From Paractinoplanes ovalisporus (lineage in GTDB: Bacteria > Actinomycetota > Actinomycetes > Mycobacteriales > Micromonosporaceae), in NCBI RefSeq assembly GCF_016834655.1, contig NZ_JAENHP010000016.1, forward strand, positions 62,001 to 126,000: 64,000 bases of DNA, written 5' to 3'. Shown piece after piece: positions 34,939 to 43,158 of the stretch (position 1 is the stretch's first letter; every line of letters begins with the position of its first letter). A model generated the notes under the pieces. The model was not told the DNA's origin, searched no databases, and was given only the letters and a program-made list of their open reading frames with translations. The translations under genes and the position numbers were made by a program.

Positions 34939-36323
34939 GGCTGGTCTCCTCGGGGCGTGCTCGACGTCAGGGCGCGGTATTCCTCGGGCAGCTCATGGCC
35001 GACGAGGGCGGCCGCCCGCTGGATGACCTCGATCAGGGCGGTGCCCTCGGCGATCTTGCGGTGGGCTTTCATGTCGCCGTCGCGGTAGGCGTTGCGCAGC
35101 CGGAACTGCAACGGGTCCATGCCGATCGCCCGGGCGACCCGGTCCATCTGCGACTCCAGCGCGAAGTCGGCGATCGTGACCCCGAAGCCCCGCATCGCGC
35201 TCGAGGGCGTCCGGTTCGTATAGACGCAATGGCAGTCCGCGTAGACGTTCGGGATCGTGTAGGGGCCCGGCAGGTGCGCGCACGCCTTCGTCGTCCCGTA
35301 CGGGGAATGCCGTGAATAAGCCCCCGCATCGACGTAGAGCATCACCTTACGCGCGACAATCCGCCCGTCGTCCATGACGCCGTCCTTGATGTAGATGCGC
35401 TCGGCCGCCCGCGGCGACGAAACCTGCATCTCCTCCTCGCGCGAGTAGACGAACTTGACGGGCCGGTTGGTCAGCGTAGCCGCGATGCAGGCCAGCGGCT
35501 CGACCATGACGTCCACCTTGCCGCCGAACCCGCCCCCGACGGTGCCGCCCTTGACCTGCAGGTCGGAGAACGGGCGCTCGAGGATCAGGGCGGTGTTGTC
35601 GAGCGTGAAGAACGCGGCCTGGGTGTTGCTGTGGATCAGGAGCCGCCCACTGCTCTGCGGCACCACGACACAGCCGGTGGTCTCGGTCGGGGCGTGCTCG
35701 ATCGGGGCCGAGCTGTAACGCCATTCGAAGATGTGGTCGGCCTCGGCGAAACCCCGCTCGACGTCACCGAACCGCAGCCGGCGGCAGTGGTGACCCTCGT
35801 ACACGAAATAGTTGGTGCCGGCCTGCTTGATGATCGGCGCGTCCGGAGCCAGCGCCTCCTCGACATCGAGGACCGCGGGCAGCTCGGTGTAGCTCACCCG
35901 GACCCGGGCCGCGCCCTCGGTGGCGGCCGCCTCCGAGTCGGCCACCACGGCGACGATGGGTTCGCCCTTATAGAGCACGCGGTCCTCGGCCAGCACCGGC
36001 TCGTCGTTGGGTTCGATGCCGATCAGCCGCAACACCACATACCAGTTCGACGGCACGTCCCGGTGCGTGATGACCCGCAGCACGCCCGGCACCCGCAGCG
36101 CCTCCGAGACGTCGACGTCGTCGATCCGCGCATGGTGATGAGCCGATCGGTGGATCTTGACGTGGGCGAGATCGGGGAAGGTCCGGTCCTCGAAGAATTC
36201 CGTACGGCCGGTGACATGTCCCAGCGCGTCCGAACGCTGGACGGTCTTGCCGATGACGGTGAAGTCGCCGGTCCTACGCTCGTCCTTGAAGTACTCGGTG
36301 TCGATCGGGTTGACGCGCGGCAT
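34935..36323 (-). CDS. Molybdopterin-binding subunit, N-terminal half (NdhL-like)
   Basis: Protein of 462 aa from ATG 36323, which shares one base with the stop of the iron-sulfur gene. An aldehyde-oxidase hammerhead domain (about 20-140) is followed by MoCoBD_1 with GGTVGGGFGGKVD and SSAMRGFGVTIADFALESQM, where many relatives have a Pro-Gln after FGV. The chain ends after LRNAYRDGDMKAHRKIAEGT and lacks the second molybdopterin domain, supplied by the next gene. Together the halves make about 796 residues, a normal total. Confidence 0.9.
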   Translation of the reverse strand: MPRVNPIDTEYFKDERRTGDFTVIGKTVQRSDALGHVTGRTEFFEDRTFPDLAHVKIHRSAHHHARIDDVDVSEALRVPGVLRVITHRDVPSNWYVVLRLIGIEPNDEPVLAEDRVLYKGEPIVAVVADSEAAATEGAARVRVSYTELPAVLDVEEALAPDAPIIKQAGTNYFVYEGHHCRRLRFGDVERGFAEADHIFEWRYSSAPIEHAPTETTGCVVVPQSSGRLLIHSNTQAAFFTLDNTALILERPFSDLQVKGGTVGGGFGGKVDVMVEPLACIAATLTNRPVKFVYSREEEMQVSSPRAAERIYIKDGVMDDGRIVARKVMLYVDAGAYSRHSPYGTTKACAHLPGPYTIPNVYADCHCVYTNRTPSSAMRGFGVTIADFALESQMDRVARAIGMDPLQFRLRNAYRDGDMKAHRKIAEGTALIEVIQRAAALVGHELPEEYRALTSSTPRGDQP

Positions 36324-36802
36324 CAGAGGTTCGCCCCCGCGCGACGACGTTCGGCGGCGTCCAGGATGGCGCTGACGATCGGCTCGTAACCCGTGCACCG
36401 GCACACGTTCCCGCTGATCGCCTCGTTGACCTCGTCACGCGTCGGATTCGGGTTGCGGTCGAGCAGCGCCTCGGCCGACATGATCATCCCCGGTGTGCAG
36501 AAACCGCACTGGGTGGCGAACCCGTCGAGGAAGGCCTGCTGCACGTCGCTCAGCTTCCGGCCGTCGGCGAGCCCCTCGACCGTTGCCACGTCGGAGCCGT
36601 CCACGGTCACCGCCGGGACCAGGCAGGACACCACGGGCTGCCCGTCCAGCAGGACCGTGCACGAGCCGCAGGCGCCCTGGGCGCAGCCCCGCTTGGCGCC
36701 GGTCAGGCCCAGTTGCTCGCGCAGGGCGAGCAGCAGTGTCGTCTCGGGCCGGGCGATGAACGTCCGGCCGACCCCGTTGACCTTGAGATTGACGATTTTC
36801 AC
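36323..36802 (-). CDS. [2Fe-2S] subunit of molybdenum hydroxylase
   Basis: Protein of 159 aa. The plant-type [2Fe-2S] cluster is bound by GCAQGACGSC and the Cys of VVSCLV; the second cluster by CGFCTPG and the CRCTGYE motif. Length and order match CoxS/XdhC/NdhS. It transfers electrons from molybdenum to FAD. A 437-bp repeat array separates it from the upstream FAD-subunit gene. Confidence 0.95.
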   Translation of the reverse strand: MKIVNLKVNGVGRTFIARPETTLLLALREQLGLTGAKRGCAQGACGSCTVLLDGQPVVSCLVPAVTVDGSDVATVEGLADGRKLSDVQQAFLDGFATQCGFCTPGMIMSAEALLDRNPNPTRDEVNEAISGNVCRCTGYEPIVSAILDAAERRRAGANL

Positions 36803-36845
36803 CGGCGGCCTCGTTCGGGTCAGCGGCTTGCGCCGCGGATGGACT

Positions 36846-37232
36846 GTTCGTTCGGTGCGTTTCCGCCGTGCGCGGGGTGCTCGTTCGGTGCGTTTCCGCC
36901 GTGCGCGGGCTGCTCGTTCGGTGCGTTTCCGCCGGGCGCGGGATGTTCGGACTGTGCGTTACGCCGGGCGCGGGATGTTCGGACTGTGCGTTACGCCGGG
37001 CGCGGGATGTTCGGACTGTGCGTTTCGCGGTGCGCGTGTTGAGCGGACTGTGCGTTGCGCCGTGCGCTTGGTGAGCGGACTGTGCGCTTTGCCTCGGCCG
37101 GGATGTTCGGAGGGTGCGTTTCGCTTGGGCGGGATGTTCGACGGTGCGCTCTTTGCCGTGGGCGATGTTCGGGCTGTGCGCTTTGCAGTGGGCGGGATGT
37201 TCGGACTGCGCGCTTCTTTGCCGTGGGCGGGC
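36846..37232. repeat. Minisatellite, about 12 units of 31-33 bp, inside the hydroxylase operon
   Basis: Units begin TTCGGACTGTGCG and end GCGCGGGATG. Three adjacent copies start at 36946, 36978 and 37010 (32-bp period); outer copies diverge. The array fills the 437 bp between the FAD and iron-sulfur genes. Frames reading through it give only repeated Cys/Arg/Val peptides and are not credible genes. It must lie in the operon's mRNA if all subunits share one transcript. Confidence 0.92.
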
Positions 37233-37239
37233 TGGTCGG

Positions 37240-38004
37240 TCAGTGACCCAGCAGCGCTCGCCGTAGGTGGACGGGGAAAACGCGCTTTCGGTACCAGGCG
37301 GAGGCGTACGCGTCGTCGGCCGGCGACAGCTCGGCCAGGCCGACCCGGGCGGCGGCGGCCACGGACTCCTCGGTCAGCGGCCGGCCGGCGAGCGCCTGCT
37401 CGACCGCGGTGGCCCGGACGATGTGGTCGCTGACCCCACCGAGGGCGACCCGAACTCCGTGCTCGGTGACGACGGCGGCCACCGTGACCACGGATGCGGA
37501 GTTGAAGCGGCGGCGGGAGGCCTTGAGATACCGGAACGTCCCGGGCGTGGGCAGCTCGAAGGTGACGGCCGTGACCAGGGCGTGCTCTCTCAGTGGCAGC
37601 TCCACCGGGGCGTCGTGGCCGAACAGCACGGCCCGCGCGTCAAGGGCGACCAGCGCGACGGTCAAATCCCCGTACGGCTGATGGGCGAAAAGGTTGCCCC
37701 CGACGGTCGCGAGGTTGCGCACCGGAACCGAGGCGATCGAGCGGACGACCGGGTTCAGGATCTCGAGCCGGGGGTCGTGCTCGACCTGAGACAGCGTGGT
37801 GGTCGCACCGATGGTCACTGTCGAGCCGGTGACGGTGATGCCCGCCAGCCCGGCGCGGCGGAGGCTGACCAGTTCGGTCGGCGGCGATCCGTGGTTGTTG
37901 AGGGACGGCATCAGGAGGGTGCCGCCACCGATGACGACGGCTCCCGAGTCGATCAGGCCCACAGCTGCGGGCACGTCCTCCGGGACATGAACCTCAGTCA
38001 ACAT
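37240..38004 (-). CDS. FAD-binding subunit of molybdenum hydroxylase
   Basis: Protein of 254 aa from ATG 38004, seven bases after AAGGA. FAD_binding_5 domain with VVIGGGTLLMP and SVPVRNLATVGGNLF, followed by the CO-dehydrogenase flavoprotein C-terminal domain. Slightly shorter than CoxM (about 285). First gene of the F-S-L-M operon; a 17-bp palindrome lies 12 bp upstream of its start. Confidence 0.93.
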   Translation of the reverse strand: MLTEVHVPEDVPAAVGLIDSGAVVIGGGTLLMPSLNNHGSPPTELVSLRRAGLAGITVTGSTVTIGATTTLSQVEHDPRLEILNPVVRSIASVPVRNLATVGGNLFAHQPYGDLTVALVALDARAVLFGHDAPVELPLREHALVTAVTFELPTPGTFRYLKASRRRFNSASVVTVAAVVTEHGVRVALGGVSDHIVRATAVEQALAGRPLTEESVAAAARVGLAELSPADDAYASAWYRKRVFPVHLRRALLGH

Positions 38005-38015
38005 GCGAGATCCTT

Positions 38016-38032
38016 TTATCGATAATCGATAA
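38016..38032. promoter_or_regulatory. 17-bp palindrome TTATCGATAATCGATAA, candidate GntR operator
   Basis: Perfect 8-bp arms around one central base, embedded in AT-rich sequence and 12 bp before the FAD-subunit ATG on the minus strand. Repeats of ATCGAT in an AT-rich palindrome fit GntR/FCD regulators; such a regulator is encoded 630 bp away in the opposite direction. Confidence 0.7.
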
Positions 38033-38139
38033 TTCAACGTATCGGCGTCTTACTATGTTGGTCAACAGAGAGCGGTCATCAAGTCACGGTCCGCGTCGCA
38101 CCGGCTGAGGACGTCAGGCGCAGGTGCCGCTGAGAGGAA

Positions 38140-38640
38140 TTGCCAGCGCGGGCGTTTCCGGACGGGTTACTGGCGCGGGCGTTGCCGGAGGAGTTGCCGG
38201 ACGGGTTACCGGCGCGGGCGTTGCCGGAGGAGTTGCCGGACGGGTTACCGGCGCGGGCGTTGCCGGAGGAGTTGCCGGACGGGTTACCGGCGCGGGCGTT
38301 GCTGGAAGAGTTGTCGGCGTACGTGCCGCTGAACGGGTTGTCGGCGCAGGCGTTGCCGGAGGAGTTGCCGGCGCCGGCGCTGCTGGACGGTTACCGGCGC
38401 GGGCGTTGCCGACGCGGGCGTTGCTGGAAAAGTTGCCGGCGCAGGTGCCGCTGGAAGGGTTGTCGGCGGAGGTGCCGGTGCAAGGGCTATCTGCGCGGGT
38501 GTCGTAGGAGGGCTGTCGGCGGGGCGCTGCTGGAAGAGTCGCGGGCGCTGGTGGGAGGACTGTCGGCGCGGCGTTGCTGGAAGAGTTGCCGGCGCGGGCG
38601 CTGCTGGGAGGGCTGTCGGCGCGGGTGCTGCTGGATGAGC
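38140..38640. repeat. 39-bp minisatellite and degenerate flank
   Basis: Three identical 39-bp units at 38179, 38218 and 38257, each starting GCGTTGCCGGAGGAGTTGCC, with diverged copies on both sides up to the GntR gene. Together with the operator it fills the 656-bp gap between the divergent FAD and GntR genes. The minus-strand frame gives Pro-Ala-Thr repeats but overlaps the GntR gene and has no start signal, so I do not call it. Confidence 0.9.
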
Positions 38641-38660
38641 CAGACGTGGGAAGGACGAGA

Positions 38661-39359
38661 TTGACGAACCCAACGGGACACCTGTCGAGGCCCACTCTCA
38701 GTGACGGCATCCGGGACGGTCTGGTCGAGATGATCGTGTCGGGCCGCCTGCGGGCGGGTGAGCGGCTGGTCGAGACGAGGATCGCGGCCGATTTCGGGAC
38801 GAGCCAGGCCCCCGTACGGGAAGCGTTGCGCGAGCTCGAAGGACTGGGCCTCGTCGAGAGCCGCCCCCGTCGTGGCCGGCACGTGTTGCCGTTCGTCGAG
38901 CAGACCATTCGGGAGGCGTACGTGGTGCGGGCCGCTCTGGAAGAGACGGCCACGCGGCTGGCGATGCTCAGCGGGAAGCTGCCGCTGGAGGCGATGCGCG
39001 AGGACGTCGCCGAGATGCGCCGGTGCGCGGCCGCCGGTGACGTGCGCGCGATCGGGCTGGCCAGCACCAGCTTCCACCGTCACGTGGTGCGGGCCGGCCG
39101 CAACTTCCTGCTCGAGCGGGCCTGGGAGGCGTTGCAGATCGAGGCCCGGACGGCGATCGCCCTGATGGTGCTCAAACCGGACCTGACCCACGTGGCCGAC
39201 GAACACGCCGACCTGCTGACCGTCCTCGAAACCGGCGACGTGGAGGCGGCGTGCCTGCACACGCGGTCGCACCAATGGGCCTACGCCGACCTGCCCCACG
39301 ACATGCACGGCGCCGCCCGGACGATCCGCTTCCCCACCGAGACCGCTGCGCAGACCTGA
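38661..39359 (+). CDS. GntR-family (FCD) transcriptional regulator
   Basis: Protein of 232 aa from TTG 38661 with GGGAAGG upstream; an earlier in-frame ATG would translate the minisatellite. Winged helix: LSDGIRDGLVEMIVSGRLRA, then FGTSQAPVREALRELEGLGL and VESRPRRGRHV. The FCD domain has TSFHRHVVRAGRN and a late DEHADLLTVLETGD carrying the His ligands. Divergent to the molybdenum hydroxylase operon and its likely repressor. Confidence 0.9.
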   Translation: MTNPTGHLSRPTLSDGIRDGLVEMIVSGRLRAGERLVETRIAADFGTSQAPVREALRELEGLGLVESRPRRGRHVLPFVEQTIREAYVVRAALEETATRLAMLSGKLPLEAMREDVAEMRRCAAAGDVRAIGLASTSFHRHVVRAGRNFLLERAWEALQIEARTAIALMVLKPDLTHVADEHADLLTVLETGDVEAACLHTRSHQWAYADLPHDMHGAARTIRFPTETAAQT

Positions 39360-39419
39360 CGTCCGACCGGGAGGATGCCGCCGCCCATGGCGAGGGTCAG
39401 TGCCTAACGGAAGGGAAGA

Positions 39420-39745
39420 CGCCGCGCGGGAAGGGGTTCGCACACCGCCTCGGAAGGCGCTTCGCACGCCGCGCGCAACAGGCAGATCCCACACCGTGCG
39501 CGAAGGCAGCTCGCGCGGCGCGCGGGAAAGCAGTTCGCGCGGCGCGCGGGAAAGCAGTTCGCGCGGCGCGCGGGAAAGCAGTTCGCGCGGCGCGCGGGAA
39601 GGCAGTTCGCGCGCCGTATGGGAGGACTGTCGACACACTTAGCAGGCAGGGCGGTTCGCACGCCGTTAAGGAATCAGCTCGCACACCACGGCCAATGGGT
39701 GGTTCGCACGCCGCGCGCAACAGCAGTTCGCACTCCACAATCGCT
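39420..39745. repeat. 24-bp minisatellite (CAGTTCGCGCGGCGCGCGGG type)
   Basis: Five units with 24-bp period start at 39503, 39527, 39551, 39575 and 39599; more diverged TTCGCAC-type copies extend on both sides. Part of a 1,057-bp gene-free stretch (39360-40416). Confidence 0.88.
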
Positions 39746-39859
39746 AAAGCGTCCTAGGAACCTAGTTTGCAAGTGTCTCTCAACGTGAGGCGATCACATG
39801 ACGCCGCACGGTGAGGCGGGAGGGTTGGACGACACCCGCGGCGAGAGCGGGACGGGCGG

Positions 39860-40215
39860 ACGCCACCCCACGCGAGGCGGAGCGGCGCGCGAGGGCAGAA
39901 GAGGGCGCGCGAGGGCGGAAGGAGTGGCGCGAGGACGGAAGGCGACGCGCGAGCAGGAGGAGAGCGCGAGGACGGAAGGAGTAGCACGAGCGCGGAAGGA
40001 GTAGCACGAGCGCGGAAGGAGTAGCACGAGCGCGGAAGGCGACGCGAGCAGGAGGAGAGCGCAAGGACGGAAGGAGTAGCGCGAGGACGGAAGGAGTAGC
40101 GCGAGCGCGGAAGGCGACGCGAGCAGGAGGAGAGCGCGAGGACGGAAGGAGTAGCGCGAGGGTGCAAGGCGACGCGCGCGGGCGGAAGGAGATGCGCGAC
40201 GGTGGAAGGGCGGCG
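39860..40215. repeat. 20-bp minisatellite (GTAGCACGAGCGCGGAAGGA type)
   Basis: Three consecutive near-identical units at 39981, 40001 and 40021, within a longer field of GCGAGGACGGAAGGAGTAGC and GAGCAGGAGGAGAGCGC variants. The plus strand is strongly purine-rich here. No coding frame is credible; the rest of the gap up to the cellulase promoter shows nothing recognisable apart from the CebR-like box. Confidence 0.88.
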
Positions 40216-40372
40216 CGAGGACAGCACGGGGGCACGGGGCGCGAGGGTGGGAGGGGTGGGGTGGTAGCCCGACGCCGTACGGGAAAGCGGTTGCCTGTTG
40301 GCGGCGGCCGAAGGTGTTGAAAAATCGATGTTGATGACTCGGTTGCTGGCGCTGAGCTGCCGGGTTACCGTT

Positions 40373-40386
40373 CGGGAGCGCTCCCA
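40373..40386. promoter_or_regulatory. CebR-like operator before the cellulase gene
   Basis: CGGGAGCGCTCCCA matches the actinobacterial CebR box TGGGAGCGCTCCCA at 13 of 14 positions, with a perfect GGGAGCGCTCCC core. It ends 30 bp before the TTG start. CebR is the LacI-family repressor released by cellobiose; its gene is not in this window. Confidence 0.85.
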
Positions 40387-40416
40387 CACCGGACGTCCCC
40401 TTCGGAAGGAAGCACC

Positions 40417-41787
40417 TTGTCCCCCATTACTCCCCGCCGCTCTGTTCTTGCGGTGTCGGTTGCTTGCGCCACGGTTGCTGTTGGGCTGGCCGCCGGCTCT
40501 GGCACCGCCTCGGCCGGCACGCTCTCCGGCACCCTCTACCGTGACCCCGACACCGCCGTTGCCCGGTGGGTGGCGGCCAACCCCGGCGATTCGCGTACGG
40601 CGCTGATCAGCTCTCGGATCGCGAGTCAGCCCGCCTCCCGCTGGCTGTCCAACTTCAACCTGAGCACCGTCCAGTCCGAAGTCTCCACGTACGTCGGTGC
40701 GGCCGCCGGCGCGGGGCAGGTTCCGGCGCTCACCGTCTATGGCATCCCCAACCGGGACTGCGGCGGCGCCAGCGCGGGCGGCGCGCCCGACCTGACCCAG
40801 TACCAGACCTGGATCGGTGGGATCGCCCGCGGGCTGGGTGGCCGCACCACGCTGATCCTGCTCGAACCCGACTCGATCGCGCTCCAGACCTGCCTCAGCG
40901 CCAGTGAGATCAGCGCCCGCAACCAGGCCCTGGCCACCGCCACCCGCACCCTCAAGGCGGCGGGGGCCAAGGTCTATCTGGACGGTGGGCACTCGGCCTG
41001 GAACGCCGGATCGGAACAGGCCCGCCGGCTGGTCAACGCGGGAGTCGCCGACGCCGACGGCTTCTATACCAACGCCTCGAACTTCCAGTCGACTGGGAAC
41101 GAGACCACGTTCGGGCGGTCGGTGCTGAGTGCGCTGTCGGGCTCCGGCGTCACCGGCAAACGGCAGGTCATCGACACCAGCCGGAACGGTGGCGCGGCCG
41201 GCGACTGGTGCGGCGACGACAACACGGACCGGCGGATCGGGCGCTACCCGACGCTCGACACCGGCGACGCGAACATCGACGCCTTCCTGTGGATCAAGCC
41301 GCCGGGCGAGGCGGACGGGTGCGCGTACGCGGCCGGTTCGTTCCAGCCCAGCCTGGCCGCGAGCCTGGCCACCGGCGCCGCGAACCCGCCCACGACGACC
41401 CCGCCCACCACTCCCCCGACAACACCGCCCACCACGCCGCCGACGGCCCCGCCCACTACTCCTCCGACGACTCCGCCGACCACCAACCCTCCGGCGGGCG
41501 CGTGCGGCGCGGCCTACACCACGTCGAGCTCGTGGCAGGGCGGCTTCCAGGGCCAGGTGACGGTCAAGGCCGGCGGCAGCGCGATCAGCAGCTGGTCGGT
41601 CTCGTGGACCCTGGCCTCCGGACAGTCGGTGAGCCAGGTCTGGGGCGGCACACTCTCGGTGAACGGTTCGACGGTCACCGTGCGCAACGCCGCCTGGAAC
41701 GGCTCACTCCAGCCCGGCGCGACGGCCGAGTTCGGTTTCATCGCCTCGGGCCCGGCCGGCGCATCCGGCCTCACCTGCACGGCCTGA
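40417..41787 (+). CDS. Secreted GH6 cellulase with CBM2 domain
   Basis: Protein of 456 aa from TTG 40417 behind GGAAGGA. A signal peptide (about 1-33, ending ASAG) precedes a GH6 domain (35-320) with LTVYGIPNRDCGGASAGG, whose Asp in RDC is the catalytic acid, and LILLEPDSIALQTC. A Pro/Thr linker of PTTPP repeats (about 325-362) leads to a family-2 cellulose-binding module (365-456) with paired Cys and conserved Trp (SSSWQGGF, SSWSVSW, NAAWNGSLQPG). It hydrolyses beta-1,4-glucan, likely as an endoglucanase. Regulated by cellobiose through the upstream CebR-like box. Confidence 0.93.
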   Translation: MSPITPRRSVLAVSVACATVAVGLAAGSGTASAGTLSGTLYRDPDTAVARWVAANPGDSRTALISSRIASQPASRWLSNFNLSTVQSEVSTYVGAAAGAGQVPALTVYGIPNRDCGGASAGGAPDLTQYQTWIGGIARGLGGRTTLILLEPDSIALQTCLSASEISARNQALATATRTLKAAGAKVYLDGGHSAWNAGSEQARRLVNAGVADADGFYTNASNFQSTGNETTFGRSVLSALSGSGVTGKRQVIDTSRNGGAAGDWCGDDNTDRRIGRYPTLDTGDANIDAFLWIKPPGEADGCAYAAGSFQPSLAASLATGAANPPTTTPPTTPPTTPPTTPPTAPPTTPPTTPPTTNPPAGACGAAYTTSSSWQGGFQGQVTVKAGGSAISSWSVSWTLASGQSVSQVWGGTLSVNGSTVTVRNAAWNGSLQPGATAEFGFIASGPAGASGLTCTA

Positions 41788-41910
41788 CGGCTCAGCGAGC
41801 CCGCGCAACCTGACGAAGTCAGCGAACCCGCACAACCTGACGGATCAGCGAGCCTACGCAAGCTGACGAATCAGCGAGCCTACGCAAGCTGACGAAAGCA
41901 GCGAGCCAGA
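41784..41910. repeat. 26-bp minisatellite starting at the cellulase stop codon
   Basis: Five units beginning CTGACG at 41784, 41810, 41837, 41863 and 41889, body CAGCGAGCCTACGCAAG. The first unit contains the TGA of the cellulase gene, so the array grew from or into the gene's last codons. Confidence 0.88.
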
Positions 41911-42020
41911 ACGGCACGACGGCGGCCCGGTAGCGGAGACGCGGCCGGGTCGCCGTCGTGCCGGATCAGTAAGCAGGCACGTCGGCCCACACCACCCCGG
42001 GTCGCCGCCCCAGCCCCGCA

Positions 42021-42320
42021 CTAGCGAACCGGCAGGCTGACGCGCCGGCCCATGCCCACCTTCGCGGCGTCGGTGACGGTCACCATGGCGTACGCGCCGG
42101 ACGGCACGCCCTCCCGGGTCGCCACCCGCGACGCCGCCTTGAGGAGCGTCCGCTCGTTGGCCCCGGCGATGAAGAAGACGTACTCGTCGCCGACCTCCTC
42201 GCCGTCCTCGACCTCTTCGAGGCGAAGTTCGTCCTCCAGGTCGATCAGGAAGTCGCCGACATCGTCGATCCACTCGTCATCCGCGGTCACCGGGAAGTGG
42301 ATCTCCACCATCACTGCCAT
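42021..42320 (-). CDS. Small acidic hypothetical protein
   Basis: Protein of 99 aa, strongly acidic in the middle (DDVGDFLIDLEDELRLEEVE). No signal peptide or TM. Beta-rich ends (MVEIHFPVTADDEW, GAYAMVTVTDAAKVGMGRRV) suggest a compact alpha/beta fold. Third-position G+C bias supports coding on this strand rather than the opposite one. Family not recognised. Confidence 0.6.
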   Translation of the reverse strand: MAVMVEIHFPVTADDEWIDDVGDFLIDLEDELRLEEVEDGEEVGDEYVFFIAGANERTLLKAASRVATREGVPSGAYAMVTVTDAAKVGMGRRVSLPVR

Positions 42321-42413
42321 GCCGATGATGATTCAGCACCGGCCGCCGCCGGCCGCAGCTAGGGTCGGGGCCGAGGCGCGGCGAGGCCCCGGGGTCGGGC
42401 CCTCCAAACCCGC

Positions 42414-43064
42414 TCAGTACGCCAGGTTGAGGTGTGCCCGGTGGTGGTCGCCCGTCTCGATCAGGTCGAGGAGACCGGTCGCGTAGTCCATCCCTGAGAT
42501 CGCGCCCCCGCCGTCGGGAGTCAGGGCGACGTCGTCACCGACCCGGTATTCGCCCCGCCGCTCCCCCGGCGCGTGCGCACCGAACCCGCCGGCCGGGCTG
42601 ACGAACACCCAGTCCAGCGACGGCGGAGACGCGGGCAGCTCGTCGGTGATCAGCGCCGCGGCGGCGACGATCTCGTCGTGGAACGCGGCCGGGGCGTGGT
42701 TCAGGTCCTCCACGAACCGCGGGGCCCCGGGCGCCGGACGCAGCGACGAGAACCCGCCGACCACGTACAGGCGGGCCCCGGCCGCGTCGGCGAGACGCCC
42801 GATCGTGCGGTAGGCGTCACGGAACGCGGTTCCGGCGAGCTCACCACGCGGAGCGAGCGCACCCACCACCACATCCGCGCCGGAGACGACCGATGCCAGC
42901 GCGGCCTCGTCCGCGGCGTCGCCCTGGACGTAGGTCACGGCGGGGACCCGTACGGAGGGAACCGAACGACTGAACGCGGTGACCTCGTGACCGCGAGAGG
43001 CGGCCTCGGCGACGACGGCCGATCCGGCGTAACCGGTGCCGCCGATGACAACGATGCGGGACAT
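42414..43064 (-). CDS. Atypical SDR, NAD(P)H-binding oxidoreductase
   Basis: Protein of 216 aa from ATG 43064 with AGGAAGGGG upstream. The N-terminal VVIGGTGYAGSAVVAEAASR is a GxxGxxG dinucleotide site; no catalytic YxxxK is evident, as in YwnB/SDR_a5-type proteins. It is divergent from an HxlR regulator with a conserved Cys, an arrangement used for redox-inducible oxidoreductases. Confidence 0.88.
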   Translation of the reverse strand: MSRIVVIGGTGYAGSAVVAEAASRGHEVTAFSRSVPSVRVPAVTYVQGDAADEAALASVVSGADVVVGALAPRGELAGTAFRDAYRTIGRLADAAGARLYVVGGFSSLRPAPGAPRFVEDLNHAPAAFHDEIVAAAALITDELPASPPSLDWVFVSPAGGFGAHAPGERRGEYRVGDDVALTPDGGGAISGMDYATGLLDLIETGDHHRAHLNLAY

Positions 43065-43116
43065 GGGGTGCCCCTTCCTGGAGAGAATTCCGCGACCCGC
43101 GACCGGGCCGACTCGG

Positions 43117-43125
43117 TTACCGTAA
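43117..43125. promoter_or_regulatory. Possible HxlR half-site palindrome
   Basis: TTAC-C-GTAA lies between the divergent oxidoreductase and HxlR genes, 33 bp before the HxlR start. Short and therefore weak; proposed only because HxlR proteins usually bind in this gap. Confidence 0.3.
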
Positions 43126-43158
43126 GAGAGCAACTACCCGTCGGGAAGAAGGCACTTC

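Noticed and set aside
36846..37232. Possible CRISPR array
   Set aside because: Units are directly adjacent with no unique spacers and no cas genes nearby; it is a plain tandem array.
38114..39067. 317-codon Pro-Ala-Thr minus-strand frame
   Set aside because: Half is the 39-bp minisatellite and half is antisense to the well-supported GntR gene.
39754..40992. 412-codon minus-strand frame
   Set aside because: Low-complexity repeat translation that runs antisense into the GH6 gene.
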